Under the pieces are notes generated by a model that was not told where the DNA came from, searched no databases, and worked only from the letters and a program-made list of their open reading frames with translations. A program made the position numbers and the translations under genes. A stretch of DNA of 64,000 nt, taken from positions 21,431 to 85,430 of IMG/VR virus record IMGVR_UViG_3300043568_000598; one strand, given 5' to 3'. Below are positions 50,164 through 57,824 of this stretch, one piece after another. Source of the stretch: a virus. Position 1 is the first letter of the stretch. Every line of letters begins with the position of its first letter.

Positions 50164-50734
50164 CATAGATATAGATTTTGTGGATAGAGATTCCGCATTA
50201 AAATTATTCAAACATATACCAGCCAGCCGTGTTGACAACGAAACGCTGACCAAACATAACACAGGTGTATATTTACAAAGTGTTCCGATGGATGCTGAGA
50301 AAGCTGTGTGCAGTGTACCGTACGATCACAGTGACGCGGATCAATATTTCAAGATTGATTTTTTAAATGTGGGTATCTACAAAGGTGTTCGAGATGAGGC
50401 ACACCTTATTCAACTCATGGAGACTGAGCCATTATGGGATCTATTACAAGACAACGATTTCGTCCAGAACCTGTTCCATGTGAATGGGCATGGGTCTATT
50501 CTGAGACAAATGAAACCAGAATCTATAGAGCAGTTGGCCGCAGTACTGGCAATGATCCGACCCGCGAAACGTTATCTGATTGGGAAAGAATGGACTACGG
50601 TGATGACAGAAGTTTGGATGAAACCTGACAATGAAGAATACTTCTTCAAGCAATCGCATGCCACTGCATATGCTGTGGCCATTGTGGTGCAGATGAATTT
50701 AATCTGTGAACAGATCAGTTACGGATATCAATAA
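50156..50734 (+). CDS. Mini DnaE-like protein (fragment of DNA polymerase III alpha palm/fingers)
   Basis: The 192-residue protein starts MPDIDIDFVDRDSALKLFKH, matching the palm segment M-P-D-F-D-V-D-F of E. coli DnaE that carries two catalytic aspartates. KHNTGVYLQSVPMDAEK matches KHAGGVVIAPT; YFKIDFLNVGIYKGV matches the K-F-D-F-L-G-L segment with the third aspartate. ILRQMKPESIEQLAAVLAMI then RPAKRYLIG matches the fingers helix, and FFKQSHATAYAVAIVVQMNL matches the N-K-S-H-S-A-A-Y-A-L segment. It lacks PHP, thumb and beta-binding domains of the 1160-residue enzyme. Activity as a polymerase alone is doubtful. It sits between gp62-like and oxygenase genes. Confidence 0.75.
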   Translation: MPDIDIDFVDRDSALKLFKHIPASRVDNETLTKHNTGVYLQSVPMDAEKAVCSVPYDHSDADQYFKIDFLNVGIYKGVRDEAHLIQLMETEPLWDLLQDNDFVQNLFHVNGHGSILRQMKPESIEQLAAVLAMIRPAKRYLIGKEWTTVMTEVWMKPDNEEYFFKQSHATAYAVAIVVQMNLICEQISYGYQ

Positions 50735-51387
50735 TGGAAACTGTTAATCTTTCAAATATCGGTATTGTTAAATCCCGAGCCAGTCCTGAATTGTTATCAA
50801 TTATTGGAGCAGAAATATCAAAAATCCAATCAGATTTTTCTAAAGCAGTTGCTAAAAATCAAACTCTTGCTGGCAATATCTTGCACGAATATCAACTTTT
50901 TGATTGTTGTTCCGCCCTAGAAATAAAGACTCGAGAAATGGCTATGTTGCACCAGGAAACATATAGTGATAATTATACTACTGGTTTAAATGCACATACT
51001 AATATATTAGAAAGCGGTAAAATACCTAAACTAAAATTAAAAAGCGCATGGGTTAACTTTCAGCAAAAGGGAGAATTTAATCCGTTACATAATCACACAG
51101 GATTATATAGTTTTGTTTTATGGTATAAAATTCCTTACTATGCTAACATAGAAGAAAGAGCTGGACCTGGTAGAAAATCTAAAAATCAGTTATCTGGAAA
51201 GTTTCAATTTCATTATACAGACATTCTTGGAAATATAACCGGCGCGGCATTACCAATAGATAAACAATGGGAAGGACAGATATTATTATTTCCATCGTTG
51301 CTCAACCACTCCGTTTATCCATTTTACAGCAGCAATGATTATAGAATAAGTATAGCAGGTAATTTATTTCTAGTACAGGAAGATTAA
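50734..51387 (+). CDS. Putative 2OG-Fe(II) oxygenase (Oxy_5-like)
   Basis: The 217-residue protein is a paralog of 5020-5685. It has QKGEFNPLHNHTGLYSFVLW around residue 115-134 and FPSLLNHSVYPFYSSNDYRI then SIAGN near the end, which supply iron-binding histidines and the 2OG-binding arginine. The N-terminal part (VNLSNIGIVKSRASPELLSI) is diverged. It overlaps the mini-DnaE stop by one base and precedes another oxygenase by one base. Confidence 0.8.
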   Translation: METVNLSNIGIVKSRASPELLSIIGAEISKIQSDFSKAVAKNQTLAGNILHEYQLFDCCSALEIKTREMAMLHQETYSDNYTTGLNAHTNILESGKIPKLKLKSAWVNFQQKGEFNPLHNHTGLYSFVLWYKIPYYANIEERAGPGRKSKNQLSGKFQFHYTDILGNITGAALPIDKQWEGQILLFPSLLNHSVYPFYSSNDYRISIAGNLFLVQED

Positions 51388-51388
51388 T

Positions 51389-51982
51389 ATGCAACCATTT
51401 AAAATAATAGATAATGTCATTTCAAAAGAATATCAAGATTATATTGAAGAACTTCTGTTAAACAGCAATGACTTGCCTTGGTTTTTAAATAGGAATCTCA
51501 ATGATCATGATCAAACTGATAATTCATTACCTGGGTTGGCTATTCAATCTATCAGTGACGGGAAAGATCATGGTATGCTGGCATTGATATTTAGAAGCTT
51601 GGCGTATAGTTTGGCAGAAAAACTTGATATTTCAATTAATGAAATTTTCAACGCTAGAACATTTTTACAACTACCTGGCGGTAATCTCAGCGAAACAATT
51701 GCAAGAGAATACCATGTAGATTATGCTAAACCGCATAAAGTATTATTGTATTATGTGAATGATTCGGACGGTGATACTATAGTATTGAAACAAAAATATC
51801 CTTTCTCACACAATAGGATCAGTGGTCTGACTCAAGGAGAGATATTACAAACGATATCTCCAAAAAAAGGAAGAGTAGTGATGTTTGACGGATCACATTT
51901 TCATTCTAGTACCGTGCCCAGCAAACAACTAAGATGTGTAATTAATATAGACGTTACATTGACAAGTTATAAAAACAGTTAA
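51389..51982 (+). CDS. Putative 2OG-Fe(II) oxygenase
   Basis: The 197-residue protein has NLSETIAREYHVDYAKPHKV around 110-129, with H-x-D as the first iron ligands, then LLYYVNDSDGDTIVLKQKYP. KKGRVVMFDGSHFHSSTVPS near 163-182 carries the distal histidine, and QLRCVINIDV ends with the 2OG-binding arginine. It is a classic small phage dioxygenase. It is convergent with the gene at 51979-52350, overlapping by four bases. Confidence 0.8.
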   Translation: MQPFKIIDNVISKEYQDYIEELLLNSNDLPWFLNRNLNDHDQTDNSLPGLAIQSISDGKDHGMLALIFRSLAYSLAEKLDISINEIFNARTFLQLPGGNLSETIAREYHVDYAKPHKVLLYYVNDSDGDTIVLKQKYPFSHNRISGLTQGEILQTISPKKGRVVMFDGSHFHSSTVPSKQLRCVINIDVTLTSYKNS

Positions 51983-52350
51983 ACTATCTTTCTAACTAGA
52001 GTAATTGATTTACGCTTGATTCTCTTGACAATAATATCGTTGAGACTGGTGCAAGGCCCATGCACAAGTTTGACATCTTTGGTTGAGAAATTCTTGATCA
52101 CATATCTAAAATCAAGAATTTCGCGAGCCAAGAAGATATTGATAGGAATTTGCCTGTTGGACTCCCACCACCATGCTTCTCCTAGCTCTATAAACCGCTG
52201 TTTTTCTTCGTCGGTTTTTATAGCAGAATAGTCGTACATGCTGGTGACCTGAGCATCTTGGTTGATAATGATGCCCACATATTCGTGGCTGACATGCACT
52301 ATAACGCTGATAAAAGGGAAATTTTCTTGTAGGTTAGTTGTTATTCTCAT
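51979..52350 (-). CDS. Conserved T4-like hypothetical protein
   Basis: The 123-residue protein has YDYSAIKTDEEKQRFIELGE then AWWWESNRQIPINIFLA around residues 35-75, and KLVHGPCTSLNDIIVKRIKR near the end. I know this W-W-W-E-S-N-R-x-I-P-I signature from marine T4-like phages as a hypothetical protein. It may be a small beta protein. It is divergent from the structural gene at 52382; no leader is present before its own ATG. Confidence 0.65.
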   Translation of the reverse strand: MRITTNLQENFPFISVIVHVSHEYVGIIINQDAQVTSMYDYSAIKTDEEKQRFIELGEAWWWESNRQIPINIFLAREILDFRYVIKNFSTKDVKLVHGPCTSLNDIIVKRIKRKSITLVRKIV

Positions 52351-52352
52351 TC

Positions 52353-52360
52353 GATAAATA
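52353..52360 (+). promoter_or_regulatory. Late promoter (GATAAATA)
   Basis: GATAAATA lies three bases beyond the divergent gene start and 22 bases before the ATG at 52382, so this unit has a short leader (CTGCTAAAGG...), with a weak AAAGG ribosome site. Confidence 0.65.
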
Positions 52361-52381
52361 CTGCTAAAGGTCCATTAGTGT

Positions 52382-53209
52382 ATGCAATTCAATCCTGTTT
52401 ATTTGTATGTCAACAAACTCGATGTATTTACCACCCCGACGGACACTTGGTCAACTGAGAGGTATCGTAGAGTGTACAATAGAAATCTAAAAATATTTCG
52501 TGGTGTTGATAATCGCATTGACATCCAGGTTCGTAATAGTGATCAAAAAGCCAGCAACATCGCAGGCAGCACTTTGGTATTTAATCTCGTAAGCCAGGCC
52601 ACTAAAGATTTAATACTACAGAAAGATTTCACAGCCATGGATCTTGCCACAGGCAAAGTCACTGTAATAGTCACTGCCGACGATCTCTTAGATCTTGACA
52701 TTGGATTCTATAATTACAGTATAATCAAGGAAGTTCGATCTACTGTAGACAGCACAGACTACACTGTGACTTCTAAAATGCCATTATATATGGACAGTCA
52801 ATACTCCACAGTGGGCACTCTGGAGATTACCGGAGATGTATACGGCGGTGTAGCAGACAGCGTAAACGTCAGTACTTTCAACTATACTAATCCTTTCACT
52901 CAAGGTGAAGACGAACCGTTTCCGTGGTACGTCAGCGAAATCATAGATGCTGCACCCAATACATCACCGGCATACCCTATACACACATTCCAATTTTATA
53001 CAACCAATTACACAGGCACGGTAGAGATTCAGGCCAGTCTTGACGCTCAGGGTGCTACGCCTAGAGAAACCAAATGGGCTACCATAGCCACTGTAAATTT
53101 GCTCACAGAGCAATATAAAAACGTCACAGGCAAGTACAATTGGTTTAGAATCAAGCACACTCCGGCAACAAACAACACAGGAACCGTTGACAAGATACTG
53201 TATAGATAG
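52382..53209 (+). CDS. Virion structural protein, baseplate/fibre-like
   Basis: The 275-residue protein has an N-terminal domain typical of phage upper-baseplate proteins: RRVYNRNLKIFRGVDNRIDI, then SNIAGSTLVFNLVSQATKDL, MDLATGKVTVIVTADDLLDL and IGFYNYSIIKEVRSTVDSTD. This alternating strand pattern resembles BppU-type N-terminal immunoglobulin-like domains. The second half (TNYTGTVEIQASLDAQGATP, FRIKHTPATNN) is a second beta domain. It would bind fibres or the sugar receptor. It is driven by a late promoter within an otherwise early gene region. Confidence 0.62.
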   Translation: MQFNPVYLYVNKLDVFTTPTDTWSTERYRRVYNRNLKIFRGVDNRIDIQVRNSDQKASNIAGSTLVFNLVSQATKDLILQKDFTAMDLATGKVTVIVTADDLLDLDIGFYNYSIIKEVRSTVDSTDYTVTSKMPLYMDSQYSTVGTLEITGDVYGGVADSVNVSTFNYTNPFTQGEDEPFPWYVSEIIDAAPNTSPAYPIHTFQFYTTNYTGTVEIQASLDAQGATPRETKWATIATVNLLTEQYKNVTGKYNWFRIKHTPATNNTGTVDKILYR

Positions 53210-53215
53210 TATACT
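53187..53215 (+). promoter_or_regulatory. Sigma-70-type promoter for gp61, leaderless arrangement
   Basis: TTGACA (53187-53192), a 17-base spacer and TATACT (53210-53215) are followed by TGTAGT and the primase ATG. The -35 and spacer lie inside the end of the upstream structural gene. Confidence 0.75.
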
Positions 53216-53221
53216 TGTAGT

Positions 53222-54241
53222 ATGACTCTTGTCGTTGATAAATTTCGAACACTACTGCCGCCTCGTGCTAAATCCAGCCCATCAGGTTGGACATCATTCA
53301 ACGCACCCTGTTGCCAGCATAGAGGCCATAGTCCAGATACTCGCAAACGTGCTGGTATAAGATTTGACGGTAATGGCGTAGTCTATAACTGTTTTAATTG
53401 CAAATTTACCACTGGATGGCAACCTGGCAGCAGCATCGGCGAGAAGATGAAAACGCTGTGCAGATGGTTGGGGGCCAGCGAAGACACTATCAAAGAATTA
53501 GTGTTTGAGGCACTGAAAACCGAAGGCAATGAGTATCAACCGTTGGCGCAGCAGACTCAGTTGACATTTGAAGATAAACCATTACCAGAAGGTGCAATGC
53601 CTTTGTTAGAATGGGTAAACAGTAAGTATTGGAAAGACATCCAACACGAACTTGAACCAGTTATTGCATATGTTGTTAGCCGAGGCTACGATCCGTTTGA
53701 CGGTAACTATTATTGGAGTCCTGCTCCTGGCTACGACGGCAGAGTAATAATTCCTTTTATGTGGGAAGGTCGTGTTGTAGGGAATACTGCACGAAAAGTA
53801 ACTGCTGGTAAACTCAAATATCTTTCAGACCAACACCCTCATTTTGTATTCAACTTTGATCAACAAAAAGAAAATCAGAAGTATATATTTGTATGTGAAG
53901 GCCCCTTTGATGCTCTAGCAGTCGGTGGTGTTGCACTGCTTACCAATGAGATTGCTGAACAGCAAAGTCGTATTATTAATAGTTTGGGTGCAGAAGTTAT
54001 TGTAATTCCCGATCAAGATCGAGCGGGGTTGGTGTTGTTTGATCGTGCAGCAGAACTTGGGTGGGCAATAGCTATGCCCAACTGGGACTCTGATGTAAAA
54101 GATGTAGCAGACGCAGTATTAAGGTATGGAAAATTGTTTGTGATTGTTGATGCAATAAAAACTGCACAACAAGGGCAAATCAAAATCAACATGGCCAAGA
54201 AGCAACAAGAACATAAATTGGAACTATTAGAAAATGTTTAA
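53222..54241 (+). CDS. gp61: DNA primase gp61
   Basis: The 339-residue protein has an N-terminal zinc-binding domain (SFNAPCCQHRGHSPDTRKRA, then VVYNCFNCKFTTGWQPG) and a Toprim domain (KYIFVCEGPFDALAVGGVAL, then AEVIVIPDQDRAGLVLFDRA) with the usual E and D-x-D residues. The segment YDGRVIIPFMWEGRVVGNTA and KYLSDQHPHFVFNFDQ matches marine T4-like gp61. It makes RNA primers with gp41. The size matches T4 gp61 (342). Its promoter leaves no leader. Confidence 0.93.
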   Translation: MTLVVDKFRTLLPPRAKSSPSGWTSFNAPCCQHRGHSPDTRKRAGIRFDGNGVVYNCFNCKFTTGWQPGSSIGEKMKTLCRWLGASEDTIKELVFEALKTEGNEYQPLAQQTQLTFEDKPLPEGAMPLLEWVNSKYWKDIQHELEPVIAYVVSRGYDPFDGNYYWSPAPGYDGRVIIPFMWEGRVVGNTARKVTAGKLKYLSDQHPHFVFNFDQQKENQKYIFVCEGPFDALAVGGVALLTNEIAEQQSRIINSLGAEVIVIPDQDRAGLVLFDRAAELGWAIAMPNWDSDVKDVADAVLRYGKLFVIVDAIKTAQQGQIKINMAKKQQEHKLELLENV

Positions 54242-54350
54242 AAGAATAATAGATTTTCTGCTCTATCCTTGGAACAGATATCAAGAACACCGAAGATTCA
54301 AACGTAAGTTGAAAGAACTACGTAAACGTGATCCGTTTATCTACAAATGA
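54234..54350 (+). CDS. Small basic protein (38 residues) between primase and carbamoyltransferase
   Basis: The ORF MFKRIIDFLLYPWNRYQEHR then RFKRKLKELRKRDPFIYK is very basic and likely helical. It overlaps the primase stop by eight bases and the next ATG by four (ATGA), so its reading frame is translationally coupled on both sides. The ending R-K-R-D-P-F-I-Y-K is of a type seen in small proteins of marine T4-like phages. The N-terminal half is hydrophobic enough to touch a membrane. Function unknown. Confidence 0.7.
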   Translation: MFKRIIDFLLYPWNRYQEHRRFKRKLKELRKRDPFIYK

Positions 54351-55816
54351 TTACTTGGGGAATCTCTGCTGCCAGCCATAACGCTGCCCTGGCCGTGTTT
54401 CGAGATAATCAATTGGTATTTGCCAGCGAAAGCGAAAGATTCAGCGGAGTAAAAAACGATCCTGACCTCAATCAGAAGTTAGTAGATCATGCAAGAACAT
54501 TCGGCGAGCCTGATCGTGTATGCTGGTACGAAAAGCCATGGAGGAAAACTCTAAGGCAGTTGACAGCAGGTCAGGGCTGGCATGATAATAATGTTAAGAG
54601 ATATCTCAAGAAGTATAATATTACAGCACCCGTTCGCACTGTAGATCATCATCTCAGCCATGCGGCTGCAGGATATTTCACCAGTGAATTTGACAATGCC
54701 TGTGTACTGGTAATTGATGCCATCGGTGAATTTGAAACAATGACCCAATGGGAAGCTGTAGGCGACAAGTTAACCAAACAGCGCAGTGTAGAATATCCCA
54801 ACAGTCTCGGCCTGTGGTATTCTGCAATGACACAGCGAATTGGGCTCAAACCCAATGAAGAAGAATATATTCTGATGGGCATGGCAGCATTAGGCAATCC
54901 TAATAAATTAACCAGAGATCTGTTAACTGATTTTGTTGCATTGCCTAATGACGATTATCAATTGCCTTTTAGAATAAAAAACAATCTACATCGTGGCTGT
55001 GAGTCTTGGCGTCAAGATCTCAATACCATGAATGACCGATTTAATATCGCAGCTGCCACTCAGGCAGTTTATGAATTGGCTTTTGAAAGAATACTGCAAA
55101 CAGCCATGTCTACTACCAACAGTCGCAATCTTGTGCTGATGGGAGGGTGTGCATTGAACTGTGCCGCTAATCACATAGCCTTTAAGTATTTTGATCGTGT
55201 ATGGATCATGCCTGCGCCCGGAGACAGCGGCAGCAGTATAGGTGCAGTCTTAGCAGATCGTAAACAACATACAACTTGGCCTGGACCATATCTAGGTTAC
55301 GATATGGGGTATACCGCCACTAACAGAGAAATTGTTGAATATATCACAACCCATAAGATCTGCGGAGTGGCACGTGGTCGTGCAGAATTTGGACCTAGAG
55401 CATTAGGCAATAGAAGTCTCGTAGCAGATCCTCGAGGCCCACAAGTCAAGGATCGAGTTAACATGATCAAAGGCAGAGAAAATTTTAGACCATTCGCTCC
55501 TGCAATCCTAGAAGAACATGCAGATCGATATTTTGAAATGCCCACAGAAAAAACTCCTTACATGCAGTTCACTGCCAAATGTCGCAAACCTGATTCATAC
55601 CCTGCTATCATACATGCAGATGGCACCAGCAGAGTTCAAACCGTAGGCAAGAACGATAATCCAGAATTTAGAGCCTTGCTAGAAACTTGGTATGATCTCA
55701 CCGGCTGTCCTATGCTGTTGAATACCAGTCTTAACATCAAAGGCAAGCCCATGGTCAATGATCACGCAGATCGACTGAATTGGCAGGCCAAGCATGGTTT
55801 ACCTGTGTTTAATTAG
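54347..55816 (+). CDS. Carbamoyltransferase (NodU/CmcH family)
   Basis: The 489-residue protein has MITWGISAASHNAALAVFRD, then VRTVDHHLSHAAAGYFTSEF with the H-x-x-S-H-A metal motif, LVIDAIGEFETMTQWE, NLVLMGGCALNCAANHIAFK, PAPGDSGSSIGAVLAD, and the C-terminal YrdC-like part: CGVARGRAEFGPRALGNRSL and GRENFRPFAPAILEEHADRY. These transfer carbamoyl from carbamoyl phosphate to a hydroxyl via carbamoyl-adenylate. Substrates in this family are sugars or antibiotic cores. It is slightly shorter than NodU (about 560). It may decorate phage glycans or an unknown metabolite. Confidence 0.9.
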   Translation: MITWGISAASHNAALAVFRDNQLVFASESERFSGVKNDPDLNQKLVDHARTFGEPDRVCWYEKPWRKTLRQLTAGQGWHDNNVKRYLKKYNITAPVRTVDHHLSHAAAGYFTSEFDNACVLVIDAIGEFETMTQWEAVGDKLTKQRSVEYPNSLGLWYSAMTQRIGLKPNEEEYILMGMAALGNPNKLTRDLLTDFVALPNDDYQLPFRIKNNLHRGCESWRQDLNTMNDRFNIAAATQAVYELAFERILQTAMSTTNSRNLVLMGGCALNCAANHIAFKYFDRVWIMPAPGDSGSSIGAVLADRKQHTTWPGPYLGYDMGYTATNREIVEYITTHKICGVARGRAEFGPRALGNRSLVADPRGPQVKDRVNMIKGRENFRPFAPAILEEHADRYFEMPTEKTPYMQFTAKCRKPDSYPAIIHADGTSRVQTVGKNDNPEFRALLETWYDLTGCPMLLNTSLNIKGKPMVNDHADRLNWQAKHGLPVFN

Positions 55817-55820
55817 AGTG

Positions 55821-55826
55821 TATAAT
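55821..55826 (+). promoter_or_regulatory. Probable -10 box (TATAAT) for gp41
   Basis: TATAAT is followed by seven bases and the helicase ATG at 55834. The -35 position has only GTTACC at a 17-base distance, so activity would depend on an activator or modified polymerase, as for T4 middle promoters. Confidence 0.5.
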
Positions 55827-55833
55827 ATATTAT

Positions 55834-57249
55834 ATGATAAAAGATTACGGATACGAAATACAAAAGTTATATCTTGAACTCATGCTGGCAGATGCAGAAG
55901 TGTTTGTTCGCTGTCAAGGTATTTTTGATCACAGCCTGTTTGATCGAAAACTACAAGATGCCGCAGAGTTTGTGAATGTGTATGCCAAAGAATATAGTGT
56001 GCTGCCAGACTATGACATGGTAAATGCTTCTTGTAGAACTGATTTAAAGCGACCAGAAGAGATCAAAGAAGGCCACAATACTTGGCTCATGGATGAGTTT
56101 GAAAAGTTCACACAACATAAAGCATTAGAACGTGCAATCATTCAATCAGCCGATCTTCTTGAAAAACATGATTACGGTGCAGTAGAGGTTCTAATCAAAG
56201 AAGCAGTACAGATTGGTCTTGCTCGCGACATGGGTACAGATTACTTTGCTGATCCTCGCGGCAGACTGTTAGGCATCAAAGACAAGAACGGACAAGTAAG
56301 CACAGGCTGGCCCTGTATGGATCGTAAACTGTTTGGTGGTATGAATCGCGGTGAATTGAATATCTTTGCAGGTGGATCAGGTGCAGGTAAATCATTATTC
56401 TTGGCTAATCTAGGTGTTAACTGGGCCTTGGCAGGTTTGAATGTGGTATATCTAACACTAGAACTTTCAGAAGCACTGGTCAGTATGCGTATCGATGCAA
56501 TGATAACAGGCACGTCGACTAAAGACATTTTCAAAGAATTAGATGATGTTGAAATGAAAGTTAAAATGATTGGCAAGAAGTCAGGCATGTTACAGATCAA
56601 ATATATGCCTTCAGGTAAGACTGCCAACGACATTCGCGCATATCTAAAAGAATATGAAATCAAAGTAGGCAAGAAAGTAGATGTATTGTTAGTCGACTAC
56701 TTAGACTTGTTGATGCCTGTGAGCAAGAAGATTAGCCCAGCAGACTTGTTTATCAAAGACAAGTATGTGTCAGAAGAACTGCGCAATCTAGCAGTGGAAA
56801 AGAACTGTGTGTTTGTGACAGCGGCGCAGTTGAATCGTGGTGCTGTAGAAGAAGTAGAGTTTGATCATAGTCATATTAGTGGTGGCTTATCTAAGATCCA
56901 GACAGCAGACAATGTGTTTGGTATCTTTACAAGTCGTGCTATGCGTGAACGTGGACGCTATCAAATTCAGTTAATGAAGACACGTTCATCAAGTGGTGTG
57001 GGCATGAAGATTGATCTAGAATTTAATCTAGAAAGTCTGCGTATCAGTGATCTTCCAGAAGACGAACAAGAAAGCACAAATGGTGGATCTCGCGGCGGAT
57101 CCAGCATCATTGAACAGATCAAACGTAAAACTGAGATCAGCAATAGAGAAGAACCCTCTGAAGGCATACCTGTGGCCAAGGTGCGAGCACAGGTCGAAAG
57201 CACTAAACTTCGTGAAATTTTAAACAGCATGAACGCAGATGAAGAGTAA
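55834..57249 (+). CDS. gp41: Replicative helicase gp41 (DnaB-like)
   Basis: The 471-residue protein has an N-terminal domain with QKLYLELMLADAEVFVRCQG, then the RecA core: STGWPCMDRKLFGGMNRGEL, then NIFAGGSGAGKSLFLANLGV (Walker A G-G-S-G-A-G-K-S), VVYLTLELSEALVSMRIDAM, VDVLLVDYLDLLMPVSKKIS (Walker B), FVTAAQLNRGAVEEVEFDHS and HISGGLSKIQTADNVFGIFT. It is the hexameric helicase moving on the lagging strand with gp61. Size close to T4 gp41 (475). It overlaps the next gene by 11 bases. Confidence 0.94.
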   Translation: MIKDYGYEIQKLYLELMLADAEVFVRCQGIFDHSLFDRKLQDAAEFVNVYAKEYSVLPDYDMVNASCRTDLKRPEEIKEGHNTWLMDEFEKFTQHKALERAIIQSADLLEKHDYGAVEVLIKEAVQIGLARDMGTDYFADPRGRLLGIKDKNGQVSTGWPCMDRKLFGGMNRGELNIFAGGSGAGKSLFLANLGVNWALAGLNVVYLTLELSEALVSMRIDAMITGTSTKDIFKELDDVEMKVKMIGKKSGMLQIKYMPSGKTANDIRAYLKEYEIKVGKKVDVLLVDYLDLLMPVSKKISPADLFIKDKYVSEELRNLAVEKNCVFVTAAQLNRGAVEEVEFDHSHISGGLSKIQTADNVFGIFTSRAMRERGRYQIQLMKTRSSSGVGMKIDLEFNLESLRISDLPEDEQESTNGGSRGGSSIIEQIKRKTEISNREEPSEGIPVAKVRAQVESTKLREILNSMNADEE

Positions 57250-57478
57250 CAGATTTGAACTTTATCATTGGCACACACGCAACGGTAAAGATATAATAGA
57301 AGTAGACTGGCCCAAAGTACACAAAACTGTAGGAGTAGATCTAATAAATTGGATCAACAAACAGCCCAAGGAAAAATGTCAGTTAGTGGTAGATAAACTC
57401 AACGACGATTTCAAGCTCATAGCAGAATTTTACGATCAGCAGACATTAGTAGCTTATCATTTAATGTGGGCTAAATAA
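57239..57478 (+). CDS. Small hypothetical protein after gp41
   Basis: The 79-residue protein has SNRFELYHWHTRNGKDIIEV, then LINWINKQPKEKCQLVVDKL and a final strand FYDQQTLVAYHLMWAK. No family is recognised. It starts inside the end of gp41 (overlap 11 bases). The stop TAA is part of the TAAATA box for the next gene. Confidence 0.6.
   Translation: MKSNRFELYHWHTRNGKDIIEVDWPKVHKTVGVDLINWINKQPKEKCQLVVDKLNDDFKLIAEFYDQQTLVAYHLMWAK
57472..57477 (+). promoter_or_regulatory. Late promoter (TAAATA), leaderless arrangement
   Basis: GCTAAATA is followed by ATGG and the ATG at 57482. It overlaps the end of the upstream CDS. Spacing is four bases, one shorter than for most others. Confidence 0.5.
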
Positions 57479-57481
57479 TGG

Positions 57482-57823
57482 ATGCGAGCAAAAGAGTTTA
57501 TAACTGAACGAGAAATGTCCGATCGTAAGAGTCGGGCGTTGAATACTACCTTTGAGTTTCCTACTATGCCCAGTTCAGATGGGTATCAGGCCTATAGATT
57601 CGGTGTTGCTATGGCCAACCACGAAGAACCGCCTTACGGTCCTACGTCACAACATGCTGTGATCAGTGCGTATACTCCTGAAGAGGAAGAGATCATACAT
57701 GCAGCAGAAAGAGTCACTGGTCATCGAGGACGATTAATCGCTGATCGAGGTAGTCGAGAGCCCAAGAGCACAGAAACACAAAGTCCTGTGGCCAAACCCA
57801 AACGCAATCGCTACGGAGTTTAA
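57482..57823 (+). CDS. Probable capsid-internal protein with CTS-like N-terminus
   Basis: The 113-residue protein begins MRAKEFITEREMSDRKSRAL. The first ten residues look like the T4 capsid targeting sequence (MKTYQEFIAEA), with I-T-E/R as a possible gp21 cut. After this come polar, probably disordered residues with a helix EEEEIIHAAERVTGHRGRLI and a basic tail KPKRNRYGV. No other family is seen. It is directly upstream of the nucleotidyltransferase gene, one base apart, and is likely late. Confidence 0.58.
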   Translation: MRAKEFITEREMSDRKSRALNTTFEFPTMPSSDGYQAYRFGVAMANHEEPPYGPTSQHAVISAYTPEEEEIIHAAERVTGHRGRLIADRGSREPKSTETQSPVAKPKRNRYGV

Positions 57824-57824
57824 C

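Noticed and set aside
50434-50628. A 64-residue plus-strand frame whose product (C-E-W-x-W-V...E-T...Y-x-A...W-E-R-M-D-Y) looks vaguely like the gene at 49963-50163.
   Set aside because: It lies entirely inside the mini-DnaE gene, whose frame has much stronger family support, and it has no start context. The likeness may be chance.
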